Shown piece after piece: positions 1 to 6,396 of a stretch of 9,651 nt of DNA. Both the position numbers and the translations under genes were made by a program. The notes under the pieces are model-generated. The model worked only from the letters and a program-made list of their open reading frames with translations. It had not been told where the DNA came from and made no database searches. The stretch's first letter is position 1; each line of letters opens with the position of its first letter. The stretch is from CAZIWJ01 sp964542855 (GTDB lineage: Bacteria > Bacteroidota > Bacteroidia > Cytophagales > Cyclobacteriaceae). The DNA lies in contig CAZIWJ010000140.1 in assembly GCA_964542855.1 (NCBI GenBank), positions 1-9,651 on the forward strand, in the 5' to 3' direction.

Positions 1-282
1 GAACAGGTTGGAGAGGGAATCGGTCATTTTTTTGGTGCCATGCGGGTAGATGCATTCCGTAAAAAAGAAGAATTCAAGAAAGGCATGGATACCTGGATTC
101 AACGCTTCCGGTCTTCAGCCACAACAGGCAATGAAAGCAAGGTTTACATACCGGGAGATCAGGAGAGGGTTTTTGAGTACGAAAGAAATGAAAACGGGAT
201 ACCTGTTAACGTTAAGGTTGAACAGGACCTGGTGAACATTGCCGAAGAGCTGGAAATTGCTTCACCTAAACCGAAAAATTAG
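1..282 (+). CDS. Malate/L-lactate dehydrogenase, Ldh2 family, C-terminal part (5' end outside window)
   Basis: Frame 1 is open from the first base to a TAG stop, giving the last 93 residues of a larger protein. They resemble the C-terminus of the Ldh2 family of NAD(P)-dependent 2-hydroxyacid oxidoreductases (malate, lactate, ureidoglycolate and sulfolactate dehydrogenases). Recognisable parts are the GHFFGAM strand (fragment residues 8-14) followed by VDAF (16-19), a helix with the TWIQRFR pattern (31-37), the IPGD turn (50-53) with a charged helix after it, and NGIPV (65-69) before the final helix. Family members are usually about 330-360 residues, so roughly a quarter is visible. The ATG at position 40 is internal, because the reading frame and the homology continue upstream of it. 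The catalytic and nucleotide-binding regions are not in the window, so the substrate cannot be assigned. The gene is convergent with the - strand genes, 19 bp from the beta-barrel gene. I recognised the family from memory of conserved motifs, not by a search. Confidence 0.82.
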   Translation, partial: EQVGEGIGHFFGAMRVDAFRKKEEFKKGMDTWIQRFRSSATTGNESKVYIPGDQERVFEYERNENGIPVNVKVEQDLVNIAEELEIASPKPKN

Positions 283-301
283 AATAGACTTTAGAAAGAA
301 T

Positions 302-910
302 TTAAAAGGGAGACACGCTAATTCCAACTCTGTATACGAACGGAGACTGGTAGGGTGATTCCAATTCACTCCACAACAAATCGTAGAAACCAGCTGCAAA
401 TATAGCGGCATTATTACCCAGGGGTTGAGCAAACCCAATACCCAGTAATAGCCGGTCGGCCCAGAAACGAAATGTTTCTTCCTGCCTAAGTGAACCAACC
501 GGAAACTCGAAATTGATGGTCTCGTACTCAGCCTGTGCAAAGAAGTTTTGGCTAAAAAAGTAACGGGAGAAAAGACTTCCTCCAACAGAATGTGTGGTTA
601 ACTCGGTGGTACCCCCTTTAAATTTATTATAGATATAAGTACCGCCAATACCAGTTGTTACGCGCTCAGTAAGCCGGTAACTGAGGGTAGGTGCAATATA
701 AAAAATGGTAAAGTTATTCCCGCTCCTGAAGTCCAGTCCGCCACCCACATTAAGGCGATCGAATGAAAAAGAATTATTTCCCTTCTTTTCGTTATTAACA
801 GCAGTAGAGTCACTTTCCAACTTATCCCAGTCTTTTTTAAACTGAGCACGGACAGATGAAAACGATAGAATTAATAAAAAACAAAATAGAATGTTGATTA
901 CACGCACCAT
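302..910 (-). CDS. Uncharacterised predicted outer-membrane beta-barrel protein with signal peptide
   Basis: This 202-residue protein starts with a typical Sec signal peptide: basic MVR, a hydrophobic core from about residue 4 to 17, and a likely cleavage after VRA (20-22). A polar linker follows (about 24-46). From about residue 47 to the end, alternating hydrophobic/polar stretches rich in Gly, Tyr and Phe suggest 8-10 transmembrane beta strands. Examples are the strands around LNVGGGLDF, FYIAPTLSYRL and TGIGGTYIYNKF. The chain ends in VGISVSPF; a terminal aromatic residue is usual in Bacteroidota outer-membrane barrels and fits BAM-dependent insertion. I do not recognise a named family, and a small porin-like or OmpW/OmpA-barrel-like structural protein is inferred from pattern only. 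Its ATG lies 2 nt after the stop of the FtsB-like gene, so the two are probably translationally coupled. The location next to carA-eno-ftsB gives no clear function. Confidence 0.8.
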   Translation of the reverse strand: MVRVINILFCFLLILSFSSVRAQFKKDWDKLESDSTAVNNEKKGNNSFSFDRLNVGGGLDFRSGNNFTIFYIAPTLSYRLTERVTTGIGGTYIYNKFKGGTTELTTHSVGGSLFSRYFFSQNFFAQAEYETINFEFPVGSLRQEETFRFWADRLLLGIGFAQPLGNNAAIFAAGFYDLLWSELESPYQSPFVYRVGISVSPF

Positions 911-912
911 AG

Positions 913-1194
913 TTATTCGCTAACGATATACAAATCTTCAGAAGGCTTTTTCATTAGGTATTCCTCTCTGGCAAACTTTTCAATAAACTTTTTATTGTTA
1001 CTTAGTTCTTTACTCAACTTGTTGGTTTTCCTGATTTCACTTTGGTAATATTCTATTTTGGCTTCAAGTTCCTGCTTTTCTCTGGCTAGTTTAAAACTGT
1101 TTAGCAGGCTGTTTTTGTCCAGTACCAGTATCCAAACCAGAAACAATAATGACAAAAGTATGAGGAGCTTGTTTTTCCGAAGACCTGCTTTCAT
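913..1194 (-). CDS. ftsB: FtsB/DivIC-family septum formation initiator, cell-division protein
   Basis: This small 93-residue bitopic protein has a short basic cytoplasmic N-terminus (MKAGLRKNK), one membrane segment (about 9-25) and an extracytoplasmic coiled coil rich in Lys, Glu and Leu (about 33-67). It ends with the family's closing motif, here AREEYLMKKPSEDLYIV (75-91), where the pattern AR-E-mKkP-ED/E is typical of FtsB/DivIC. In the divisome, FtsB pairs with FtsL through the coiled coil and links to FtsQ, helping activate the septal FtsWI synthase at midcell. The eno-ftsB order is also known from many Proteobacteria, which supports the assignment. The start lies 9 nt after the eno stop and the gene is followed after 2 nt by the beta-barrel gene, so it should be expressed with eno. 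Length and architecture match the family. FtsB and DivIC are not easily separated by sequence, and the symbol is used in that broad sense. Confidence 0.85.
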   Translation of the reverse strand: MKAGLRKNKLLILLSLLFLVWILVLDKNSLLNSFKLAREKQELEAKIEYYQSEIRKTNKLSKELSNNKKFIEKFAREEYLMKKPSEDLYIVSE

Positions 1195-1203
1195 AGCTGA
1201 TTT

Positions 1204-2475
1204 TTAGAATTTCAAAGATGCCGGGAAGAAGGCAGACGTGCCTAAGTCTTCCTCTATTCTTATTAATTGGTTATACTTTGCCATTCGATCAGAGCGAGAA
1301 GCAGAACCCGTTTTAATTTGCCCGGTTTCCAGAGCAACCGCCAGGTCAGCAATAGTGGCATCTTCCGTTTCACCTGAGCGGTGCGACATAACCGAAGAGT
1401 ACTGGTTTCTTTTTGCCAGTGCAACTGCACTGATGGTCTCGGTTAATGTTCCTATCTGGTTTACTTTAATTAGTATGGAATTACCAATATTTTCATCTAT
1501 TCCACGCTTCAATCGTTCCACGTTGGTTACAAATAAATCATCACCAACTAGTTGCACCTGACTCCCAATTTCTTCAGTAAGTTGCTTCCAGCCCTGCCAG
1601 TCGTCTTCTGCCAGGCCATCTTCAATTGAAATAATAGGATATTTATTCACCCATTGTTTCCAGTAACCAGCCATTTCAGCAGAAGATAGCTGACTATCAC
1701 CCATTTTATAGGTGTTAGAAGAATTGTTATAAAATTCTGATGAAGCAGCATCAAGGGCAATGAAAATTTCATCGCCAGGTTTATACCCTGCTTTTTCAAT
1801 AGCGGTAAGGATAACTTCAATTGCTTCTTCGTTCGACTTTAAATTGGGCGCAAATCCACCTTCATCACCTACGTTAGTTGAGAAATTACCATCTTTTAAC
1901 ACTTTCTTAAGATGATGGAAAACTTCAACTCCCATTCTAAGCGACTCAGAGAAAGAGGTTGCTTTTACTGGCATCACCATAAATTCCTGAATATCTATAG
2001 CGTTATCAGCATGACTCCCCCCGTTGAGAATATTCATCATCGGTACCGGTAGCGTTCTTGCGCTTGTTCCACCAACGTATCGATAAAGTGGCAAGTTATA
2101 GGCATTGGCTGCGGCCCGGGCAACCGCAAGCGATACCCCCAGTGTAGCGTTAGCACCTAATTTTGATTTATTCGAAGTTCCATCAATTTCTATCAGCAAC
2201 TGATCAATTTTGGCCTGTTCGGCTACGGGCATACCCGTTAATGCACCAGCAATGGTTGTATTAACGTTCTCTACCGCTTTTATAACACCCTTCCCCATAT
2301 ATACCTTCGTGTTATTGTCGCGAAGTTCTACTGCTTCGTGCACTCCCGTGGAAGCTCCAGAAGGTACTGCTGCACGACCTAACATCCCCGATGATGTGGT
2401 TACATCTACTTCAATAGTAGGGTTACCTCTTGAATCAAGAATTTGCCGGGCATGTATTTTGGAAATAGTTATCAT
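1204..2475 (-). CDS. eno: Enolase (phosphopyruvate hydratase)
   Basis: Enolase of 423 residues, normal for bacteria (about 420-435), converts 2-phosphoglycerate to phosphoenolpyruvate in glycolysis and the reverse in gluconeogenesis. The N-terminal domain begins with the DSRGNPT block (14-20) and holds the mobile SGASTG loop (39-44), whose Ser42 binds the second magnesium. NGGSHADN (151-158) contributes His155. In the barrel domain I see the general acid Glu205 in VGDEGGFAPN, the magnesium ligands Asp242 (LDAA), Glu285 (SIEDGL) and Asp312 (GDDLF), and the catalytic base Lys337 (LIKVNQIGT). The substrate loop SHRSGETED (364-372) is intact, as is Lys388 near GSASRSDR. All key residues are present, so the enzyme should be active. 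It lies 52 nt downstream of carA and 9 nt before the FtsB-like gene. The start agrees with the family N-terminus (I-x-x-I-x-A-R-x-I-L-D-S-R-G). There is no Shine-Dalgarno sequence. Confidence 0.99.
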   Translation of the reverse strand: MITISKIHARQILDSRGNPTIEVDVTTSSGMLGRAAVPSGASTGVHEAVELRDNNTKVYMGKGVIKAVENVNTTIAGALTGMPVAEQAKIDQLLIEIDGTSNKSKLGANATLGVSLAVARAAANAYNLPLYRYVGGTSARTLPVPMMNILNGGSHADNAIDIQEFMVMPVKATSFSESLRMGVEVFHHLKKVLKDGNFSTNVGDEGGFAPNLKSNEEAIEVILTAIEKAGYKPGDEIFIALDAASSEFYNNSSNTYKMGDSQLSSAEMAGYWKQWVNKYPIISIEDGLAEDDWQGWKQLTEEIGSQVQLVGDDLFVTNVERLKRGIDENIGNSILIKVNQIGTLTETISAVALAKRNQYSSVMSHRSGETEDATIADLAVALETGQIKTGSASRSDRMAKYNQLIRIEEDLGTSAFFPASLKF

Positions 2476-2527
2476 GGGATGTTAGTTGAAAGTAATAAGT
2501 TAGATTGTTATGGCTAAAAATAACAAA

Positions 2528-3622
2528 TTATCGCGACGACTCTTTTAGAACAGAAATAAATTCATCGAACAGGTAACGAGAGTCTTGTGGTCCTGGAGAA
2601 GATTCAGGGTGGTACTGCACTGAAAAAGCCGGTTTGTCCTTTACTTTAATTCCAGCTACTGTATTATCGTTCAGGTTAACGTGGGTAACCTCAATCTTTT
2701 CAGAATTTCTTGCTTCAGCTTCGTTTACTGAAAAGCCATGATTCTGCGAAGTGATTTCACAAAGGCTGGTCTTATTATTAATTACCGGATGGTTTATTCC
2801 TCGGTGCCCCTGGTGTAACTTGTAAGTAGGTATGCCGCATGCTAGTGCAAGTAATTGATGCCCCAGGCAAATTCCAAAAATTGGTTTTGATGTATCTAAC
2901 AGATCCCTGGTAAATTTTATGGCGTAGTCCATGGCTGCCGGATCACCGGGGCCATTCGATAGAAAAAAACCATCAGGGGCCCAGTCGTTCACTTCATTCA
3001 GGGAAGCATTATGCGGAAAAACTTTACAGCGTACACCTCTTTCAGAAAAATTACCAAGGATGCTTCTTTTAATTCCGTAATCCAGTACCGCAACTTTATA
3101 CACGGCATTAGGATCGCCTACTTCATAACTCTTCTTCGTGCTTACAAACGACGAAAGTTCAAGCCCATCCATGTTAGGAACATCGGCCAGCTGCTTTTTC
3201 AGGTCTTCTAAACTATTGTAGTCACTTGAAATCACCGCGTTCATAGCCCCTTTACTCCTTATGTGTTTTACGAGCATCCGGGTATCTATATTAGTAATAG
3301 CCACTGTGTTATTAGCTTCAAAGTACTCCTGCAAGGTAAGGTCAGCATTCTCTCTGCTTTCGTATTGAGCAGCATTGTTAATAATAACCCCGGTTACCTG
3401 TGGGTGGTCTGACTCCTGCTCTATGTTAGACGTTCCGTAATTACCAATGTGTGTGCTTGTATTAATAATAATCTGGCCGTAGTAAGATGGGTCTGTATAG
3501 ATTTCCTGATAACCGGTCATCCCAGTATTAAAACATAACTCACCGAAGGATGTACCGACTTTCCCGAAGGCTTCACCATGAAACAGTGTTCCGTCCTGCA
3601 GTAATAGAATAGCTTTGGTCAT
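2528..3622 (-). CDS. carA: Carbamoyl-phosphate synthase small (glutaminase) subunit
   Basis: This 364-residue protein hydrolyses glutamine and passes ammonia to the large subunit CarB, which makes carbamoyl phosphate for arginine and pyrimidine synthesis. The N-terminal CarA domain (about 1-150) has the characteristic FNTGMTGYQEI.TDPSY block (31-47) and NYGTSN. The class I amidotransferase domain (about 175-360) contains SNGPGDP (222-228) for the oxyanion/glutamine site, the nucleophile Cys252 in FGICLGHQ, and the His338/Glu340 pair in QYHPE, so the triad is complete. Length is close to the usual 360-385. carB is not in the window, so the two subunits are not adjacent, at least on the downstream side. 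The gene starts 77 nt after the rplQ stop, beyond a terminator hairpin (3642-3673), and is followed by eno after 52 nt. In Bacteroidota, carA commonly sits between rplQ and eno. Confidence 0.98.
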   Translation of the reverse strand: MTKAILLLQDGTLFHGEAFGKVGTSFGELCFNTGMTGYQEIYTDPSYYGQIIINTSTHIGNYGTSNIEQESDHPQVTGVIINNAAQYESRENADLTLQEYFEANNTVAITNIDTRMLVKHIRSKGAMNAVISSDYNSLEDLKKQLADVPNMDGLELSSFVSTKKSYEVGDPNAVYKVAVLDYGIKRSILGNFSERGVRCKVFPHNASLNEVNDWAPDGFFLSNGPGDPAAMDYAIKFTRDLLDTSKPIFGICLGHQLLALACGIPTYKLHQGHRGINHPVINNKTSLCEITSQNHGFSVNEAEARNSEKIEVTHVNLNDNTVAGIKVKDKPAFSVQYHPESSPGPQDSRYLFDEFISVLKESSR

Positions 3623-3641
3623 TGTAAGATATTTTATTCAT

Positions 3642-3673
3642 AAAAAAAGGGATTTGATGTTATCAAATCCCTT
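3642..3673 (-). terminator. Intrinsic terminator after rplQ
   Basis: A perfect 12-bp inverted repeat (arms 3647-3658 and 3662-3673, 3-nt loop 3659-3661) reads AAGGGATTTGAT / ATCAAATCCCTT. On the - strand it is followed directly by more T, making an unbroken run of seven (3648 down to 3642, two of them in the stem). It begins 27 nt past the rplQ stop and closes the ribosomal protein operon. On the + strand the preceding A run gives no comparable T tract, so it is directional. Its downstream edge lies only 19 nt before the carA ATG. Confidence 0.9.
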
Positions 3674-3699
3674 CAAATATACAATCTATAAGCAGTCAA
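3674..3699 (-). promoter_or_regulatory. carA: Candidate Bacteroidota-type promoter for carA (TAnnTTTG)
   Basis: On the - strand, TATATTTG at 3681-3674 matches exactly the Bacteroidota -7 element TAnnTTTG. A TTG at 3699-3697 could be the -33 element, but the spacer of 15 nt is shorter than the usual 17-23. The -7 box abuts the terminator stem, so a start site a few bases downstream would fall inside the first stem arm. This is the only good match in the 77-nt rplQ-carA gap. It rests on motif matching alone, and the AT-rich context makes chance matches plausible. Confidence 0.38.
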
Positions 3700-4311
3700 T
3701 TAAGATTTATCTTGCTTATTTTCATCTGGATCTTCCTGATCTTTAGTATCATCAGCTTTGGGTTCTGGTTCAGAAGCATCAGTTGTTTCTTCTGTAGTAT
3801 TTGCTGTGGTAGCTGAACCCTCAGCTTTATCTTCTTTTGCTTCAACGGCAGCAGAAGCTTCAGTACTTTCAGCAGATGAAGATGATTTCTTCTTACCTCG
3901 TCTACTGCGTCGTTTCTTGGTAGTAGCCTCTTTTTGCTCCTTAACAAGCAGGTCGTTGTAATCGACCAGTTCAATCATGCAAAGCTCTGCATTATCGCCC
4001 AGCCTGTTGCCCATTTTAATAATACGGGTATAACCTCCGGGGCGATCACCTACTTTCTGAGCTACTTCGTTAAACAACTCTCTGGATGATTCCTTATCAC
4101 GCAGGTAAGAAAAGACTGTACGCCTCGAGTGCGTATTATCGGCCTTAGACTTGGTTATTAATGGCTCTACGTATTTTTTTAGCGCTTTAGCTTTAGCTAC
4201 TGTGGTTGTAATGCGCTTATTAACAATTAAAGAACTAGCCATGTTGGCAAGCATTGCTTTCCTGTGTGGAGCTGTTCTTCCAATATGGTTAAACTTTTTC
4301 CCGTGCCTCAT
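3700..4311 (-). CDS. rplQ: 50S ribosomal protein L17 with long low-complexity C-terminal tail
   Basis: L17 belongs to the large subunit and lies near the peptide exit tunnel. Residues 1-120 form the normal domain, starting MRHGKKFNHIGR with PHRKAMLANMASSLI (15-29), a basic helix ending KALKKYVEPLITK, and the GGYTRIIKMGNRLGDNAE signature (92-109). The E. coli protein stops near this point (about 127 residues), whereas this one runs to 203. The extension begins with a strongly basic patch (132-142, KKRRSRRGKKK), then becomes a Ser/Ala/Thr/Glu/Asp-rich, almost surely disordered acidic tail to the end. The base composition shows no sign of frameshift, and the stop sits 27 nt before the terminator. 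Long L17 tails occur elsewhere in Bacteroidota; their function is not known to me. The gene follows rpoA after 33 nt, the standard alpha-operon order, and is the last gene of the ribosomal block. Confidence 0.98.
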   Translation of the reverse strand: MRHGKKFNHIGRTAPHRKAMLANMASSLIVNKRITTTVAKAKALKKYVEPLITKSKADNTHSRRTVFSYLRDKESSRELFNEVAQKVGDRPGGYTRIIKMGNRLGDNAELCMIELVDYNDLLVKEQKEATTKKRRSRRGKKKSSSSAESTEASAAVEAKEDKAEGSATTANTTEETTDASEPEPKADDTKDQEDPDENKQDKS

Positions 4312-4344
4312 CTCAATGTATATTTATCAGGTTAACTGACCTTA

Positions 4345-5334
4345 CTAATCCTCGTCAAGTTTATATTTAGCTACATCCATGCCAAAAGACAGATTCTTTT
4401 CCTGAACCAGTTGCTCTAGTTCTGCAAGTGATTTTTTGCCAAAGTTTCTGAACTTCATCATATCTGAAATTTCCAGCTGAACAAGATCTCCGAGGGTCTT
4501 AACGTCTGCTGCCTTAAGGCAATTGAAGGCCCTGACCGAAAGATCTAAATCGTTGAGTGGAGTTTTCAGCATTTTACGCATGTGAAGCATTTCTTCATCA
4601 ACAGCATCAGGTTCTTTTCTCTCTGGTGTTTCAAGGATCATGGTCTGATCAGAGAAAAGCATGAAATGCTGTATAAGAATATTAGCAGCTTCTTTTAAAG
4701 CGCTTTCAGGGTGCACCGACCCGTCAGTTTCAAGATCGATCATTAACTGCTCGTAGTCAGTTTTCTGCTCAACCCTGGTGTTATCTATGCTATATTTAAC
4801 GTTTTTAATCGGTGTAAAGACTGAGTCAATGGGAATGTACCCAAAAACCTGATCATTAGGCTTATTTTCCTCTGCGGAAACGTATCCCCTGCCTTTTCTT
4901 AGATAAAGCTCAACTTCCAAATCTTTCGATGAATCGACTTTAAAAATGGTAAGTTCTGGATTCAGTACTTCAAATGAATTTGTAAAATTGTTTATATCAC
5001 CAGCCTTAAATTCTTCCTTATTACTGATTTTAACGGTTATTTTATCCTCAGTAGTGTCGGAAACTTTCTTGAAGCGAACCATTTTCATGTTGAGTATGAT
5101 TTCAGAAACATCCTCAACAATACCATCAACAGTAGAGAATTCGTGTAGAACGTCAGGAATTTTCATTCCAACAATGGCATATCCTTCAAGTGAAGAAAGC
5201 AGAATTCTCCGCAATGCATTTCCTATAGTAACGCCATACCCTTTCTCAAGGGGCTTAAAAGTGAACATGCCGTGAAAGTTGTCTGCCTTTTCCATGACAA
5301 CTTTTTCAGGCATTTGAAATGCTAGTATCGACAT
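4345..5334 (-). CDS. rpoA: DNA-directed RNA polymerase subunit alpha
   Basis: The 329-residue alpha subunit (E. coli: 329) dimerises to nucleate RNA polymerase assembly. The N-terminal domain (about 1-235) has the conserved block GYGVTIGNALRRILLSS (32-48) used for dimerisation and beta contact. An acidic/charged linker follows (about 236-258). The C-terminal domain (about 259-329) holds a helix-hairpin-helix with VRAFNCLKA (267-275): Arg268, Asn271, Cys272 and Lys274 align with E. coli Arg265, Asn268, Cys269 and Lys271, the residues contacting UP-element DNA. NFGKKSLAEL (297-306) matches the second DNA-contact turn. So the DNA-binding surface of alpha-CTD is kept. The gene is placed between rpsD (33-nt gap) and rplQ (33-nt gap), as in most alpha operons. 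No Shine-Dalgarno sequence precedes the ATG, which sits in the context TTACATATG. Confidence 0.99.
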   Translation of the reverse strand: MSILAFQMPEKVVMEKADNFHGMFTFKPLEKGYGVTIGNALRRILLSSLEGYAIVGMKIPDVLHEFSTVDGIVEDVSEIILNMKMVRFKKVSDTTEDKITVKISNKEEFKAGDINNFTNSFEVLNPELTIFKVDSSKDLEVELYLRKGRGYVSAEENKPNDQVFGYIPIDSVFTPIKNVKYSIDNTRVEQKTDYEQLMIDLETDGSVHPESALKEAANILIQHFMLFSDQTMILETPERKEPDAVDEEMLHMRKMLKTPLNDLDLSVRAFNCLKAADVKTLGDLVQLEISDMMKFRNFGKKSLAELEQLVQEKNLSFGMDVAKYKLDED

Positions 5335-5367
5335 ATGTAATAAACTAAGTTAAAGGTTCTTTCAGGA

Positions 5368-5973
5368 TTATTTAGAGTAGAGTTCTACGATAAGTTGCTC
5401 CTGAATGTTCTCGGGAATGTCATCTCTTTCTGGCAGGTTAACCATTTTGCCCGCCAGTTCTTTCTCATCCCATTCTAACCAATTGTATCGCGTGTGGCTT
5501 TTCCTGCTTAGGCTATCAGTTATTGCTTCCAAAGATTTTGACTTTTCCCTAACTCCAATAATATCGCCAGGCTTAATGCTGTAAGATGGTATGTTAACCA
5601 CTTCATTATTAACTGTAATATGCTTATGACCAACCAGTTGTCTTGCACCTCTGCGAGTCGGGGCAATACCTAAACGAAATACCAGGTTATCCAGGCGGGA
5701 TTCCAACATTTGAAGTAACACTTCACCAGTAATACCTCCTTTTCGACTGGCCTTATCGAATAAGTTTGCAAACTGACGTTCCAGTACTCCGTAAGTGTAT
5801 TTAGCTTTCTGCTTCGCCTGAAGTTGAATAGCATATTCAGACTGCTTTTTTCTCCTGCCTTTACCGTGCTGCCCTGGAGGATAAGCCTTCTTTTGCAGTG
5901 CTTTACTGGGTCCGAAAATCGGATCGCCAAACTTTCTTGCTACTTTACCTTTAGGTCCTCTGAATCTTGCCAT
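5368..5973 (-). CDS. rpsD: 30S ribosomal protein S4
   Basis: S4 is a primary 16S rRNA-binding protein that starts small-subunit body assembly and, in E. coli, represses its own operon. The 201-residue form chosen here begins MARFRGPKGKVARKFG, the family N-terminus, at an ATG (5973-5971) 10 nt after the rpsK stop. A longer in-frame start at 6018 would add 15 residues inside rpsK and is not supported by the family. The N-terminal domain (1-90) has no zinc-binding cysteines (the C-minus type). The S4 RNA-binding module spans about 91-150, with ESRLDNLVFRLG (91-102), RRGARQLVGHKHITVN (107-122) and the PSYSIKPGDII turn. The end, LIVELYSK, is normal. It is positioned between rpsK and rpoA, the common bacterial order (unlike Bacillus, where rpsD is elsewhere). 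Confidence 0.98.
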   Translation of the reverse strand: MARFRGPKGKVARKFGDPIFGPSKALQKKAYPPGQHGKGRRKKQSEYAIQLQAKQKAKYTYGVLERQFANLFDKASRKGGITGEVLLQMLESRLDNLVFRLGIAPTRRGARQLVGHKHITVNNEVVNIPSYSIKPGDIIGVREKSKSLEAITDSLSRKSHTRYNWLEWDEKELAGKMVNLPERDDIPENIQEQLIVELYSK

Positions 5974-5983
5974 ATTAACTAAT

Positions 5984-6376
5984 TTATACTCTTCTACGTT
6001 TTGGTGGCCTACAGCCATTATGTGGAAGAGGGGTAATATCTTTAATGATTGTTACTTCTAATCCCGAATTTTGTAGAGCGCGAATAGCAGACTCCCTTCC
6101 GGCCCCGGGTCCTTTAATGAATACCTCAACTTTACGCATGCCCAGGTCGTGTGCAACTTTGGCACAATCTGTTGCAGCAGTTTGTGCAGCGTAAGGCGTA
6201 TTTTTTTTAGAACCTTTAAAACCCATTTTACCAGCTGATGCCCAGGAAACTACCTGCCCCGACATGTTGGTGATAGATATGATGATGTTGTTAAAAGAAG
6301 CCTTTATGTGAGCCTGACCTGCATTTTCAACAGCAACAATTCTTTTCCTTGCTTTATCTTTTCTTTTCTGAGCCAT
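5984..6376 (-). CDS. rpsK: 30S ribosomal protein S11
   Basis: The 130-residue S11 sits on the 30S platform, close to the 3' end of 16S rRNA and the E-site mRNA path. Conserved stretches are ASFNNIIISITNMSG (26-40), ASAGKMGFKGSKKNTPYAAQ (46-65), the KGPGAGRESAIRAL block (88-101) and the basic tail PHNGCRPPKRRRV (118-130). The Asn120-Gly121 step matches the site reported to become isoaspartate in E. coli S11. Near the 3' end of 16S rRNA, S11 is one of the proteins that shape the anti-Shine-Dalgarno environment, of interest in a phylum that hardly uses Shine-Dalgarno pairing. It follows rpsM after 20 nt and precedes rpsD after 10 nt. Confidence 0.99.
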   Translation of the reverse strand: MAQKRKDKARKRIVAVENAGQAHIKASFNNIIISITNMSGQVVSWASAGKMGFKGSKKNTPYAAQTAATDCAKVAHDLGMRKVEVFIKGPGAGRESAIRALQNSGLEVTIIKDITPLPHNGCRPPKRRRV

Positions 6377-6396
6377 ACCTCTAGGTTAATATCAAA

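Noticed and set aside
40..282. Treating the ATG at 40 as the start of a complete small gene
   Set aside because: The same frame is open to the window edge and the upstream residues (GEGIGHFFGA) fit the Ldh2 family, so this is the end of a larger gene.
283..301. Shared bidirectional terminator between the convergent genes
   Set aside because: Only a 4-bp CTTT/AAAG stem is visible near 288-297, with no GC-rich arm; not supportable.
1238..1561. + strand open frame inside eno (also 2210-2485, 4946-5275, 9093-9344 within other genes)
   Set aside because: These are antisense shadows of strongly conserved genes, with no family resemblance and no independent start signals.
2505..2526. 7-bp inverted repeat in the carA-eno gap as a terminator
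   Set aside because: The stem (2505-2511 / 2520-2526) is almost all A/T with an 8-nt loop and has no T run after it on the - strand. A possible TATTTTTA box there is too weak to call a promoter in such AT-rich sequence.
3696..3974. Open frame of 92 codons overlapping rplQ in another frame (- strand)
   Set aside because: Lys/Leu-rich product is an out-of-frame reading of the repetitive L17 tail; no family resemblance, and the L17 frame is clearly the real one.
5974..6018. Longer rpsD start at 6018
   Set aside because: It would place 15 extra residues inside rpsK. The ATG at 5973 gives the conserved MARFRGPK start of S4.
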